Positions 30,112 to 43,456 of a stretch of DNA of 64,000 nucleotides are shown piece after piece. The first letter of the stretch is position 1. Each line of letters begins with the position of its first letter. A model generated the notes under the pieces. That model saw nothing but the letters and a program-made list of their open reading frames with translations, did not search any database and was not told the origin of the DNA. The translations under genes and the position numbers were made by a program. Source of the DNA: Pyrus communis (taxonomy: Eukaryota > Streptophyta > Magnoliopsida > Rosales > Rosaceae); NCBI RefSeq assembly GCF_963583255.1, contig NC_084804.1, forward strand, positions 21,396,061 through 21,460,060, written 5' to 3'.

Positions 30112-31571
30112 TCCAAACCTAGCAAAATGTTAGTTTTCACGAAATCTGCAACCACCTTAGAATCGTTAGTACGGGTGGCTTTTGCTTCCACCCATTTAGA
30201 AACATAATCAACGGCTAGCAAGATATAAGTGAAACCATAAGATGGAGGGAAAGGGCCCATGAAATCAATGCCCCAAACATCAAAAATTTCAACGTTAAAG
30301 ACAGGGGTTTGCGGCATTTGGTCCTTGGTACCTATGTTGCCCATTCGTTGGCAACGATCACAAGACATACAAAAGGTTCTAGCATCCCTAAATATAGTCG
30401 GCCAATAAAAACCACACTCTAGAACCTTGAGGGCAGTGCGTTGTGTGCCAAAATGACCACCACATGCATATGTGTGACAAAAGCTTAGAATTGAGTGAAA
30501 TTCAGAATTATGCACACATCTACGTACAATTTGATCTGAGCAATACCTCCACAAATAAGGGTCATCCCAAACATAGAAACGTGCATCATTTTTAAGCTTA
30601 TCACGTTGGTGCTTGTTTAGTTCATTTGGAATTTGTTTAGCCACCAAGTAATTCACTAAATCTGCATACCATGGTTCACTTACCTCAATGGATAGCAGCT
30701 GCTCATCGGGAAAAGTTTCAGGGATAGGTACGGCATGTTCATGCTCCTCGTGGATCATTCGGCTTAAATGGTCAGCCACTACATTCTCGCTTCCTTTCTT
30801 ATCCCGGATTTCAATATCAAATTCTTGAAGAAGAAGAATCCAACGGATAAGCCTCGGCTTTGCTTCCTTTTTCGTGAGCAAGTACCTCAAAGCTGCATGA
30901 TCAGAATAAACGATTACTTTAGTACCAATTAAATATGAACGGAATTTATCTAAAGCAAAAACCACAGCTAGAAGTTCTTTTTCCGTCGTGGAGTAGTTCA
31001 ATTGGGCATCATTGAGAGTCCGAGAGGCATAGTATATGACATGCGGCCGCTTGTCTCTTCTTTGTCCTAGAACAGCTCCTAATGCATAGTCGGATGCATC
31101 GCACATGAGTTCGAACGGAAGGCTCCAATCTGGAGGTACAATAATGGGGGCCGAGACTAGCTTCTCCTTGAGTTGGTTAAATGCCGAATTACACTCTTCA
31201 TCAAACTTGAATGGCACATCTTTTTGAAGCAATCGGCAAAGAGGGTTGGACATCTTGGAGAAGTCCTTGATAAAACGCCTATAGAACCCTGCATGGCCAA
31301 GAAACGAACGTACCTCTCTAACCGAAGTAGGAGAGGGTAAGTGACGTACAAGGTCTATTTTCGATTTATCTACTTCAATTCCTTTTCCTGAAACAATATG
31401 TCCTAAAACTATACCTTGTTTCACCATAAAGTGACATTTCTCCCAATTCAAGACAAGGTTAGTTTCAACACATCGTTTCAAAATTAAGGTCAGATTATCC
31501 AAGCAATTATCAAAATGAACTCCCAAATACACTGAAATCATCCATGAAAACCTCAATGATCTTTTCAACAA
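30099..31571 (-). pseudogene. Athila-like pol middle: RT end, RNase H, integrase start (unit 2)
   Basis: 490 codons. Residues 1-150 are the reverse transcriptase thumb/connection ([33 protein letters not shown]). RNase H follows with the expected acidic residues: CDASD (158), TEKELLA (Glu 199), YSDH (223) and NVVADHLSR (Asp 267). The integrase zinc-binding HHCC region is at about residues 357-405, and the first catalytic Asp of the core is in [14 protein letters not shown]. The frame ends in LGLECRE and a stop because of a base loss. It overlaps the upstream gag-pol frame by about 60 bases. The domain order RT-RNase H-IN is that of Ty3/gypsy. Confidence 0.88.
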
Positions 31572-34500
31572 AATCGGAAAATATACTTACCATACACCTT
31601 TGGAAAGTGGCCGGTGCGTTGCATAAGCCAAATGGCATGCGACGATAAGCAAATGTTCCAAAGGGACATGTGAATGTGGTCTTCTCTTGATCATCCGGGG
31701 CTATCACAATTTGGTTATATCCAGAGTATCCATCAAGAAAACAGTAAAAAGCATGACCGGCTAACCTTTCGAGCATCTGGTCGATGAATGGCAAAGGAAA
31801 GTGATCTTTCCTAGTCATGGCATTTAGCTTCCGGTAATCGATACATACTCGCCATCCAGTCTGAATGCGTGTAGGCACGAGCTCATTCTCATCATTCTTG
31901 ATAACAGTTACTCCGGACTTCTTGGGAACGACTTGAATTGGAGAGACCCAACGGCTATCGGAGATAGGGTAGATCACTCCACAATCCAAAAGCTTGATTA
32001 TTTCCTTCTTCACCACTTCCATCATCGGAGGGTTGAGACGGCGTTGAGCCTCTCGAGTTGGTTTAGCCCCCTCCTCAAGAAGTATACGGTGCATGCATGT
32101 GGTAGGGCTTATTCCTTTAATGTCGGCCAAAGTCCACCCTATGGCCGTTTTGTGTTCTCGCAGCACCCTCACAAGCTTCTCCTCCTCCATTGCCGTGAGA
32201 CTTGATGAAATGATGGCGGGCAATGTTTCGCCTTCTCCCAAAAACACATACTTCAAATGGTCCGGCAACGGCTTAAGTTCAAGCGATGGTGCCTGAACAA
32301 CAGAAGGTAGCATCTTAGTGGAAACTGAATGTGAAAGTGAGAGTGGAACCTTACCATATTGTTGTGGCAATGACTCAAGGGCTGCCACAACCTCAATTAT
32401 TTCTTCACTAGAACCCATGGCAAAGAATTCCTCCTCCTTGCCGTGGCCTTGCATTGGCCCAAATCCTTCATTTTTGCGCTCTATGGCCTTAGTGATGGTT
32501 GTTTCCAGGGCGTCCTCGTTCAATTCTTCAAGGTATACCTGCGCCAAAGAATCGATAACATCAATGGAAAAACAAGAATGGTCATCAACGGGATATCTCA
32601 TAGTTTCAGAAATATTAAAATCAATCACTTCCCCATCGAATTCCATTGTCAAGGTGCCTTTGTATACATCAATCTTCGTTCGGGCCGTCTTCATGAATGG
32701 CCTACCAAGGAGAATCGGCAAAGATGTAGACTGGGCTGAATCCTCCATGTCTAAGACGTAGAAATCAGCCGGAAAAATTAAATGGTTCACCTGCACAAGC
32801 ACATCTTCCAAAACTCCTTTTGGATACGCGTTAGAACGATCGGCCAATTGTATAATTACACCATCTTGTTTTAATTCACCCAAATTCATAGATGCATAAA
32901 TAGAATAAGGCATGACATTTATGGATGCACCTAAATCAAGCATGGCATGTTCAAAACGATTATGTCCAATCACACAAGGAATCGTGAAACTACCGGGGTC
33001 TTTGCACTTGGTAGGCAGTTTACGTTGCAAAACAGCAGACACATTCTCGCTTACCTTCACTACCTCTTTGTTTGCCCTTCTTCTCCTTGTATTGCATAGG
33101 TCCTTGAGGAATTTAGCATACTTTGGAACCTGTTTGATTGCATCGAGAAGCGGTATGTTCACTTGCACCTTCCGGAACGTTTCAAGAATGTCCTTCTCGC
33201 TTTCTTCCTTTTTTTCTTGCATGAACCTGCTAGGAAAAGGTACATTGGGAAGATTAGCACGTGAAGTACATGAATTTGAACTTAAATTACCTGATTTGGC
33301 CGAGTTAGGGTGATCTGCCTCAGGTTGTGTCGTCTCTTCATCTACTTTCTGGGCAGATTTGGGATTGTTTGGCTCGGTCCCAACTTCTTTTCCACCCCTT
33401 AGGGTGATGGCCTTGGCGGATTCGAATCCTCCCTTTGGATTGACTGTGGTTGAGCTAGGAAGCTTTCCTTGCTCTCTAATATGTCCAAGGAACTCAGAAA
33501 TCTGCCCTATTTGTTTCTTCATATCCATCATCTCCTTCTCGTTATTTGCTATCCGGTTGTTTTGATTTTGCAATCCCTGCGAAATAGAGGTTAGTAATTG
33601 CATAGCTTGATCACTTTCCAAGGACGTACCTGAATGAGATGATGCCGAAGGTTGTTGGGGTTGTTGGGGTGCATACGGCTTGGAATAAAAACCAGGGGGG
33701 TTTGGCCTAAATCCTCCTTGTTGGGCAGCTTGTTGTGGCTCCCTCCATTTGAAGTTTGGATGGTCCCTCCATCCGGCATTGTAAGTGTTCGAGTATGGGT
33801 TGTTTTGATTTTGTCCTTGGAAACCAATTGCATTGGCAGATTCCCACCCACCATTCTCGATTAGTTGAGGGCAGTTGTCGGATGGATGCCCTTGAATTGA
33901 GCACACGCCACAAACTTGGTGTTCTTGTGCTTTTGGACCAATCACAACCTGAGAAACAAGAGAATTAAGATTAGCAAGTTGTGATTGAATTTCAGAAATA
34001 GCACTCACCTCATTTACACTTTGTTGCCGTGGGGCTTCCCTTTGGCCCACTCCTTCATATTGTTGAGCGTTGAGCGCTCGGTTGGCTATGAGAATCTTGG
34101 CATCCCTTGGTGTTTTGTCCACCAATGCTCCTCCCGCTGATGCATCAAGCATTTGACGTTCGATAGGAAGGAGGCCCTCATAGAAATATTGAAGGAGAAG
34201 TTCCTCCTTCATTTGATGTTGAGGACATGAAGCTACAAGGCCCTTGAAGCGCTCATAATAAGCCGGGAATGTCTCACCATGATTCTGTTGAATACCACTA
34301 ATTTTCTTCCGTAGGAGAATCACTCTCGAAGTAGGGAAGAATTTCTCCAAGAAAGCACGCTTCATACTCTCCCACGAAGTCACAGTTCCCGGGGCTAGTT
34401 CGTAGAGCCAATCTTTGGCCTTGTCCATAAGTGAAAATGGAAAGGCCTTCATCTTCAATATACTCTCATCCACATTGACGGGGGTCATGCTCGAACAAAC

Positions 34501-34887
34501 CACCTCGAACTCCTTCAAGTGTTTGTTGGGGTCTTCCATAGACAAGCCATGGAACTTCGGAATATGGTGTAACAAACTAGATTTGAGTTCAAATTCCTCA
34601 GTCTTCCCCTCTGCAGCCGTGGGGTACTGGATACAAAGAGGCAATGCATTATCCAAACCCGAGGCCGAAAGCTCCTTGATGGTTCTATTATCTGCTGCCA
34701 TGGCTTGTTCTTCTTCAAAAATCTGATCCGTGGGCTTTTCTTCTACACCTACTTCGTCTTCTTCAAGCCCAGGTTGTGGTGGAGGTTGTAGTGGCTCTTG
34801 TTGACTCCTCGTTCTCCTCAAAGTGCGTTCAAAATCACCGTCAAAGTCGGAGATGTTCTCTATAATAGGTCGAGAGCTACGAGTCAT
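31510..34887 (-). pseudogene. Athila-like gag-protease-RT polyprotein, frameshifted (unit 2)
   Basis: 1,125 codons. Gag occupies residues 1-about 480, with the capsid-like core (WESMKRAFLEKFFPTSR, YFYEGLLPIERQMLDA) and a CCHC knuckle near 326-340 (CGVCSIQGHPSDNC). The aspartic protease has LDLGASINVMPYSIY near 649 and PILLGRPFM further on; the active-site triplet is D-L-G. Reverse transcriptase begins at about residue 900 (RRLNPPMMEVVKKEI), with RVCIDYRKLNAM, LDGYSGYNQI and the catalytic FMDD near 1112. The frame ends in FGSSF and a stop right after FMDD because of one extra T in a short T run (about 31513-31517). Without working pol this copy cannot move by itself but could be mobilised in trans. 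Confidence 0.9.
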
Positions 34888-35001
34888 ACACAGTACCTAA
34901 AAAAAAAAGGAAACAAACAAACTAAGAATCTGAAATAAGAATGCACGAAAAACAAAAAAAATAATATAAAAATAAAGACAAAGGATTAGCAAAGTTGCTA
35001 A

Positions 35002-35019
35002 TCCCCGGCAACGGCGCCA
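35002..35019 (-). other. Primer-binding site, unit 2
   Basis: The minus strand reads TGGCGCCGTTGCCGGGGA, next to the LTR at 35025-37282. The leader to the gag start is about 137 nt. Confidence 0.8.
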
Positions 35020-35024
35020 AAATT

Positions 35025-37282
35025 TGGTGCGAAATTTACTTGACACTCAAATTAAACCCTCGTTTGACAATTGTAGTAGAATGGATAAGTGAGGGATCGT
35101 TCTAGACCGGGGATTAGGAGGGCTTGCTAAAACCTTCTAAATTGACTTAAAAACATAAAAACTAAATTAAAATACTCTTAACAAGACTACTATGACTCAG
35201 AATGGCTTTGAAAAACTCAAATTGTCTAAAACAATCAAATTGACTCAAATAGAAGCTAGAACTTGATTTAGACGAATTTGCAAGTGTTTATGACTCCAAA
35301 AGCTTAAAGATACAAAAAAAATAAAACAAATACGAATGATTAAGACTCAACGAAATATGGGGGAAATGTGTTTGGACGATATTAAATTAAAAAGACAGAA
35401 TATAATTAAAGGCAAAATGTAAATATGAATGTGATGAAAATATGGATGATGGAATAGCCAAGGGGTTCTTCTCCACACATGTTACACTTGCATACAATAT
35501 TGATTCTCAGTTGGTCTTTCGATAAGTTGTGAAACTCAATGCTCCAAGTTAATTAGGTCCGCTTAAATTAACTTTCAGATTTCCCTAGATTCGTTGGATT
35601 GAATGGAATACGCATTACAACCAAATTATTCTTAATCAAAGTCCCTAACTATGGAATACGCATGATAGAGACATTCAACAAAGGTCATTAAGTTCAACGG
35701 AAATCATAAACATCGACGAGGCATTCGTTACTATGGAATACGCATGAAACTTATGCCAAGAATTCATTTAACGCGATTGTTTATAAGCAACCTCCACTAC
35801 TTGTGAATATAAGTTCATAACGATTAGGTGAAATTCACTTATATTCTAGCGTCATATTTATGCATGAAAATTAAGCGCGCATTCTTAATAAACATTCATA
35901 AATAAGTTATCAATCAAACGGTTAAACAAATTGAATCCACAACTTATGAAATTCCAACGAAAGTTAATCAATTCATATTGCAAATATAAACATAGTTTCG
36001 AATCACCCCCTAGCTAAAGGGGGGTTTAGTTCCTCATAACTTTGAAATCAAAGAAACACCTAAACATTCCAACAACTCAAACTTGAATTGTATGAACGTT
36101 TAGGCACTCTTCTCTTCCATTACAAAACAAAGAAAATTGAATTTAAACATTGAAATCAAAGAAATACCTAAAGATTCCAACAACTCAAACTTGAATTGTA
36201 TGAACGTTTAGGCACTCTTCTCTTCTTCGTTATTATGGCACAAGGTCTAAGGGATGTTGTTGGTGTGTTGAATGGATTGGGGAATTATGGAAATGGATGA
36301 GGAAAGATAGAAAATGGAAAGAAACCCACGGCAAGGCTTGGAATTTCAGGATGTGAAGATGGTGTGTGTTTGTGTTGTGGTGTGAGAAATGGAGAGATTT
36401 GAATGGGGAATGAATGCATGCAAATGAATGAAGTGTGTGTGGTTTATATAGGGAGAGAGTGGGTGAGAATGTGGCTGCAATGCATGTGAAAATCAGCTAG
36501 GAAAATGGGTGGAAAGCTGGAATTGCACAAGGGAAATGCTGGAAAGGCAAGGGAACCCACGGCATGGAGGTTTTGGTGCATGTATTTGGTGAAATTGTTT
36601 GTTGGGAAAAGCTTTGTGAAATAGGTGGATTGTAGGTGGGTTATGATGATGAAAGCATGTGGAATTGCAAGGAGGAAAGGTGCAGAAAATGGAGGGATAC
36701 ACGGCAAGAATGGAAGTGTTTGGTGATGTATGCAATGATGAAGATTGAATAAAAAATGCATGTAGGGTTAGCTAAGTTGGCTTTGTTTGGGTGCATGTGT
36801 TTGGTGGGAACAAAGGGGGAAGCACGGCTTTGATGGTGTTTTGTAATTGCATGTGTGTGAATGTGATAGCTAAGGTGAATTATATGTGGAATAAAGATGG
36901 AGAAGGTGGTGTAATGATGCATGGTTGTAGTTTAAGGTGTTGAATATGGATTTGCATGGACTTTGAAGTGATTGTGGGTCTTGGAATTGGAAGGAAATGC
37001 ATGGCCTTGGGGTTGGTTTAAGAGAGAATGGGCTAGGCCCTTTGTTTTATGTCCAAAGTGAAAATAAGGCCTTCAAATTCGTCCAAACTTTGGCTCCATG
37101 GATAAGCTATCCAATCCATGCCCAAAAAAGCTCCAAATGGCCTCAAAATGCACTTTCTTGCTCCCTAGGCCCTTAGAACCTGAAAACACACAAAAGAAGC
37201 ATAAAAGACTAAAATAACAAGAGAAACATAACGTAAATGCACGAGAACAAGCCATTTAAGTCGCATGAATATGCTCCTATCA
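35025..37282 (-). mobile_element. Array LTR 3 (shared by units 2 and 3)
   Basis: 2,258 bp, the same ends as LTR 2 and no difference noticed by eye. The primer-binding site of unit 2 lies on its left and the polypurine tract of unit 3 on its right (37283-37298). Confidence 0.95.
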
Positions 37283-38958
37283 AATACCCCCACACTTAGC
37301 TTTTGCTAGTCCTCGAGCAAAACAGAATAAAAACAAATAAACAAAACGACACTAAACACGTAAAACACAACCTAAACCTTCCAACAACCGTCTTAGGGAT
37401 TTCCAATGCACATGACATGTTAAAAATCATCATTCTCACAGGTTTTAGTCATCTTCACACTTAAGTGCATTCTTAATCATAGTCACCATATACTAGTTCA
37501 CAATTAAGCATTTAAAACCATGTTTTGAATGTAGTAACATGCCTTAGAGAATTTGCTCAATTCCTTACAAGATATGCACTCGATTTTCACTCAGAATTTC
37601 TAACTACACACCCTAATCTAGTCATATGTGAGAAGATTGATATAACATGAAAACGAACACTCACATATAAGTATCACAAAGAACGCAATTTCTGGAGTTA
37701 ATAAGCATGTTTAGAAATGATCTCATGAATGGAATGCTACTACTTAGACGTGAGAACCAGTGACACCATAAGCTCATACCAAGTTCAAACTCCACAAATT
37801 GAAATACACAACACTCAAGATAGAAGTCAAGGGTTGTAACGGGGCTTGGGGTATGTGGATAACAAAGAAGGGATATGGAAAACAAAGGTTCTTAAAGAAA
37901 TAGTGAGCAAAGCATTTGAATCAACTTAGAATTCACTTTTGAATGAAAACTCAACTTTTGAACAAAAAGGGAGAATTTAGACAATTTACGCCCAGAATTG
38001 GTGTTTTGGAACCTTTCTTCAATTACTTATTCTTTTCTTTTTTTTTTTTTTTTTTTTTTTTTTCTTTTTCTTTTCTTTTGAATCTCAAAACATAAACACT
38101 TAAACATTCTCTCCCCCACACTTATTTTCTTTCATAATGTAACTCAAAAGGAATTCAATTAAGTCATGCTCACTATCTTTTAAGAACAAGGGTGGGGATT
38201 GTCCTAAACTAGGCTAGGTGAGGAAAAAGTGGGTTAACAAAGAACATGGGCTAACACGGCTCAACGGGGGTACAACTTACAACATATACGAAATATGGGA
38301 AGTGAGGCTATTTGGCTATGGTGGCAACTACACAACTTCATCTTGAATATGTGTTATGCAAATCAATAACATGCTTTGAATGAAATGGGCATGAGTTCTA
38401 GCATTTGGAACTATATGATGAAACGCCTTCTAAGTAGTAACCAAGCAAAGAATAATGAGATCATGCAACGACTTTAGAAAACAAGAAATCACAGATTAAA
38501 CTCTCCAAAGAACGTTATAGGCTCAAGTCTCTCAGGGTTGTAGCGTTTGTTTGAGTTCCTTCCTTCAAGCATGTTACAAAAACGAATTTTTTTTCTTTTA
38601 TGATTGCATGTGAAGTCATACATTATAACCATAACCAAGCATATACCAAGAGTAAATCAAACTTTTCTCTATGTTTATAACTCTTTCTAACCGTCATGCA
38701 ATTATAAACCAAATCCTTATCATTGTGTTGGAAGGTACCCTAAGACACAAACTCACAAAAACGACTCAAAACACTCTTTTTAGGCTTTTCAAAACAATTT
38801 TCCAAATTTTTATGTGCTTTTTGGAGTTATAAAAACAAAACATACTAAAACACTCTAAAACAACTTAAAAACACCTTAAAACAGCAAGGAACAACTTTTG
38901 AAGTTATGGGTGATAAAATCCCACGAATTTGCATTAACAACATTAGTTACCCCCCCAC
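37283..38958 (-). other. 3' noncoding region of unit 3
   Basis: Same content as 25399-27074, including the three polypurine-type words. Differences seen: the T tract (38038-38063) is one base longer, one A/C change near 38168 and one A/G change near 38931. Confidence 0.7.
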
Positions 38959-39920
38959 ACTTAAATCAAACATTGTCCTCAATGTTTTAAGCATAGATTC
39001 ACACAAAACATAAGTAAACACACAAACAACAACTAAACATACTAAACATGGCAGAATGTAATTAACAAAGAGAAGAGTTTAGGGACGCAAATCTGGTTAT
39101 GGAGTGTAAATTCCATCTTCTCTTTGTTGATTGCAATGAGGCTTGATCTTGATGATTCCACAGGCTTACTCTCGAACTGGTTTCCGCCCATCATTGATTT
39201 TCCTTTGTGCTACTGGGCTGGAGGATTCTTTTGGTCTTCCCCGAAGGTCTGAGCTTACCCTTTTGGTCTGTTTCTTTGTTCAATCTTTCCAATTCGTATT
39301 GAAAAGGGTTGGAGGATAACTCAGCCTATGTTTGTCTCCACATGCTTCAATGTATCATTTTCACTTGCCTTACTCGCTCCCCTTTGCAAAAGTGGTCCCT
39401 TCTCCGGAAGTGTATCAACCGTTGAAGATGACTACTCGAGAGCAACGCTAGGTAAGCAATCAGGAATAGATTCCAGGCAGTTGGCTCCAGAACGGAAGAC
39501 TGACTCCAAGTGCCGGCTGATTGCTTGTTTTACTTTGCCATGCGAGTAAGAACAAGGACAAAGAAAAAGACAGGGAAAGAGCATGATATGAGATACTTTT
39601 GCTTTTGACCTTGATGATATGAGATACCTTTGCTTTTGAAGAAGCGGTGAATGAATCAGCACATGTATTTGTTGTGCTGTTTCCTCCTGGGTCATATGTA
39701 CTCCAGGCATCTGGTATCATCTTTGGGGAAGAAGAAAGAATTGAGTATTTCGAAAGGCTTGGCTGGGAGTGCACCCTCAGAGGTGAGGGAGAGTTGGGCA
39801 TTTTCTTCAGGTTTGCCCTACCATAAAAGACGAAGGTCGACATATATAGAGATAATAGCAAGTGGTGGTACTTTTTACCTTTGTCGACAAACGTTTTGAT
39901 CCCGCAACTCTGGCTTTTTG

Positions 39921-40362
39921 AAATAGTGGCGCCTCTTCGATTTCTGAATACGCCTCTTCGATTTCTGAGCAGGCGCCCCTTCGATTTCTGAGCGACACGT
40001 GGTAGTGCAGATGCTGCTCCTTTTGACAAAGCTGCACGCGTCTTCTGAAAAGCAGAGAAAGCGTCGCCGAACTTTGCGCTTGTCGGCAAAAGATGTGTAG
40101 TTGTGATGATGGTCTCCACGTGTTGTCTGAAAAGAAGAAATCTTTTGACAAAGTTGAACGCGCCTTCTGAAAAGCCGAGAAAGCGTCGCCGAACTTACGC
40201 CGGAAATTCTGGCTTTTTGAATTGGTGGACGCGTCGCCTTGGCTTTTTTATTGAGCTATCGATCACCACAACAAACACACTCTGAAGACTTCCCATTTTT
40301 GAAAATCGACTCCGGCCCTTTGAAATTTAACTCCATCCCTTCTCTTTGAACACTTTTGAAAA
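39921..40362 (+). promoter_or_regulatory. Upstream region of the antisense ORF (unit 3)
   Basis: Same layout as in unit 2, with two CACGTG motifs at 39996-40001 and 40117-40122, three CTTCGATTTCTGA words and the roughly 65-bp direct repeat. No difference from unit 2 was noticed. Confidence 0.55.
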
Positions 40363-40905
40363 ATGGCAAACTCATCGAACCTTAGCTTGGAATTGAGCCT
40401 TAGCAGTGATACGGGCGCGCCGCGTCAAGGTAACGTATGGCGCCCTTCTTTCTTTTCTTCTAACGGTCCTCTCACAGGTGAAGACTCCGTGATGCAGGAC
40501 GCCACAACAGCTACAATAGTAGCTAGGAACCTCCTCACTCCGAAAGATAGTAGGCTGCTGTCAGGACGGTCCGATGAGTTGGCCGTTCAAGAGTCCCTCG
40601 CACTTAGTGTTCAGTGTGCGAGTTCTGTGTCCAACATGGGCCAACGCCTGCTTGCCCGCTCCCGTCAGGTGGAATCATTGATGGCAGAGGTGGAAAGTCT
40701 CAAGCAGGAGATCCAGCAGCTGAAGTATGAGAATAGAAGTTTGCACGTGCTTGCAAACAACTATTCGACGGGCATAAAGAGGAAGCTTGATGAGCTGCAA
40801 GAGTCTGAAGGTCGGATTCACAGTGACCGTCAAAGGTTTTCGTCTTTCCTCCAGAGGCACCCTTTTCCTGGCTCATCCAGCGCTTGGCCAAGTATTGAGG
40901 CCTAG
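40363..40905 (+). CDS. Antisense coiled-coil ORF of the array element (unit 3)
   Basis: 180 codons, the same protein as in unit 2 with one Lys-to-Arg change (IKRKLDEL in place of IKKKLDEL, near residue 140). The frame is intact in both copies, while gag-pol is frameshifted in both. The in-frame TAG followed by 29 further open codons is shared too, so that change predates the tandem duplication. Direct repeats bracket the cassette as in unit 2 (about 38960 and 41034). Confidence 0.7.
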   Translation: MANSSNLSLELSLSSDTGAPRQGNVWRPSFFSSNGPLTGEDSVMQDATTATIVARNLLTPKDSRLLSGRSDELAVQESLALSVQCASSVSNMGQRLLARSRQVESLMAEVESLKQEIQQLKYENRSLHVLANNYSTGIKRKLDELQESEGRIHSDRQRFSSFLQRHPFPGSSSAWPSIEA

Positions 40906-41258
40906 AATGCTCTATCTTCGATGCCTTCTGTTCCTACGCCTTCCGCTTCAAGAGTAAAGCCACGTAGTGGGGCCTCAAGCAAACAACCTTTGTGAAGCAC
41001 CATCTTTCTTTGTTTAGCAGTGCCTATCAATAAATCAAACATTTTCTCAATGTTACAATCATAGACTCACACAATTAATAAACAAACAAACAATAACAAC
41101 TAAACAACCTAACAAGGCAGAAACGAAATAGCAACAAAGAGAAGAGTTTTTTAGGAATCTGGATTTGGAGTGCTTTCTAAGTCTTCCTTTGTTGAATGCA
41201 TGGGTTGCCTCCCAAGTAGCGCTTTCTTTTACGTCTTGCAGCCGGACGGTACCTCCGT

Positions 41259-41996
41259 TTAAGCTTGACTAGGTTCCACGGCATGGAGGGGTACCTCCTC
41301 CACGACATGCTCCTCAAACATCTCGTAATAGGGCTTCAATCGATGCCCATTCACTTTGAATTCTTGCTGCGTCCTTGAACTTTTGATTTGCACTGCACCA
41401 TGAGGGAAAACATTAGTAACAACAAACGGGCCAATCCATTTAGAACGCAACTTACCAGGAAACAAACGTAGGCGAGAGTTGAAAAGTAACACTTTCTGCC
41501 CAACTGTGAAGGTCTTGGTTCGAATCATTTTATCATGGAATGCTTTGGTCTTGGCTTTGTACATCCGGGCATTCTCATAGGCTTCATTCCGAATCTCCTC
41601 AAGTTCATTCAATTGGAGCTTCCTATGAACTCCCGCTACATCTATTTCCATGTTGAAAGTCTTCACGGCCCAATGTGCCTTGTGCTCTAACTCTACGGGA
41701 AAATGACATGGCTTACCATAGACGAGCCGAAAAGGTGACATCCCAATGGGTGTTTTGTATGCCGTACGATATGCCCACAGTGCATCATCTAAACGTAAGC
41801 TCCAATCCCTCCTTGTTGGTCCAACGGTCTTCTCCAAAATTTGTTTGATTTCTCGGTTAGACACCTCGGCTTGGCCATTTGTTTGAGGATGGTAAGGTGT
41901 GGAGACCTTATGGTTGACATGGTACTTTCTTAGCAACGCCTCAATGGTCCGATTGCAAAAGTGAGACCCTCCATCACTTATGATTACTCTCGGCAT
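41259..41996 (-). pseudogene. Athila-like integrase, C-terminal part (unit 3)
   Basis: Same 245-codon frame as unit 2 (second Asp in ISDGGSHF, Glu in [11 protein letters not shown] module). It is separated from the upstream frame by the identical missing T. No amino-acid difference from unit 2 was noticed. Confidence 0.85.
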
Positions 41997-43456
41997 TCCA
42001 AACCTAGCAAAATGTTAGTTTTCACGAAATCTGCAACCACCTTAGAATCGTTAGTACGGGTGGCTTTTGCTTCCACCCATTTAGAAACATAATCAACGGC
42101 TAGCAAGATATAAGTGAAACCATAAGATGGAGGGAAAGGGCCCATGAAATCAATGCCCCAAACATCAAAAATTTCAACGTTAAAGACAGGGGTTTGCGGC
42201 ATTTGGTCCTTGGTACCTATGTTGCCCATTCGTTGGCAACGATCACAAGACATACAAAAGGTTCTAGCATCCCTAAATATAGTCGGCCAATAAAAACCAC
42301 ACTCTAGAACCTTGAGGGCAGTGCGTTGTGTGCCAAAATGACCACCACATGCATATGTGTGACAAAAGCTTAGAATTGAGTGAAATTCAGAATTATGCAC
42401 ACATCTACGTACAATTTGATCTGAGCAATACCTCCACAAATAAGGGTCATCCCAAACATAGAAACGTGCATCATTTTTAAGCTTATCACGTTGGTGCTTG
42501 TTTAGTTCATTTGGAATTTGTTTAGCCACCAAGTAATTCACTAAATCTGCATACCATGGTTCACTTACCTCAATGGATAGCAGCTGCTCATCGGGAAAAG
42601 TTTCAGGGATAGGTACGGCATGTTCATGCTCCTCGTGGATCATTCGGCTTAAATGGTCAGCCACTACATTCTCGCTTCCTTTCTTATCCCGGATTTCAAT
42701 ATCAAATTCTTGAAGAAGAAGAATCCAACGGATAAGCCTCGGCTTTGCTTCCTTTTTCGTGAGCAAGTACCTCAAAGCTGCATGATCAGAATAAACGATT
42801 ACTTTAGTACCAATTAAATATGAACGGAATTTATCTAAAGCAAAAACCACAGCTAGAAGTTCTTTTTCCGTCGTGGAGTAGTTCAATTGGGCATCATTGA
42901 GAGTCCGAGAGGCATAGTATATGACATGCGGCCGCTTGTCTCTTCTTTGTCCTAGAACAGCTCCTAATGCATAGTCGGATGCATCGCACATGAGTTCGAA
43001 CGGAAGGCTCCAATCTGGAGGTACAATAATGGGGGCCGAGACTAGCTTCTCCTTGAGTTGGTTAAATGCCGAATTACACTCTTCATCAAACTTGAATGGC
43101 ACATCTTTTTGAAGCAATCGGCAAAGAGGGTTGGACATCTTGGAGAAGTCCTTGATAAAACGCCTATAGAACCCTGCATGGCCAAGAAACGAACGTACCT
43201 CTCTAACCGAAGTAGGAGAGGGTAAGTGACGTACAAGGTCTATTTTCGATTTATCTACTTCAATTCCTTTTCCTGAAACAATATGTCCTAAAACTATACC
43301 TTGTTTCACCATAAAGTGACATTTCTCCCAATTCAAGACAAGGTTAGTTTCAACACATCGTTTCAAAATTAAGGTCAGATTATCCAAGCAATTATCAAAA
43401 TGAACTCCCAAATACACTGAAATCATCCATGAAAACCTCAATGATCTTTTCAACAA
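41984..43456 (-). pseudogene. Athila-like pol middle: RT end, RNase H, integrase start (unit 3)
   Basis: Same 490-codon frame as unit 2 with intact RNase H acidic residues and the integrase HHCC region. It starts and ends at the same two frameshifts. Confidence 0.88.

Noticed and set aside
31510..31571. Programmed frameshift between RT and the rest of pol
   Set aside because: The shift sits right after the RT catalytic motif inside one domain and needs one extra T to be skipped. No slippery heptamer or downstream structure is evident, and gypsy elements do not place a recoding site inside RT. A simple indel is more likely.
31933..34726. Many plus-strand frames (67-147 codons) across gag-pol in both units
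   Set aside because: They are reverse-strand shadows of the gag-pol coding sequence and recur at the same offset in each unit.
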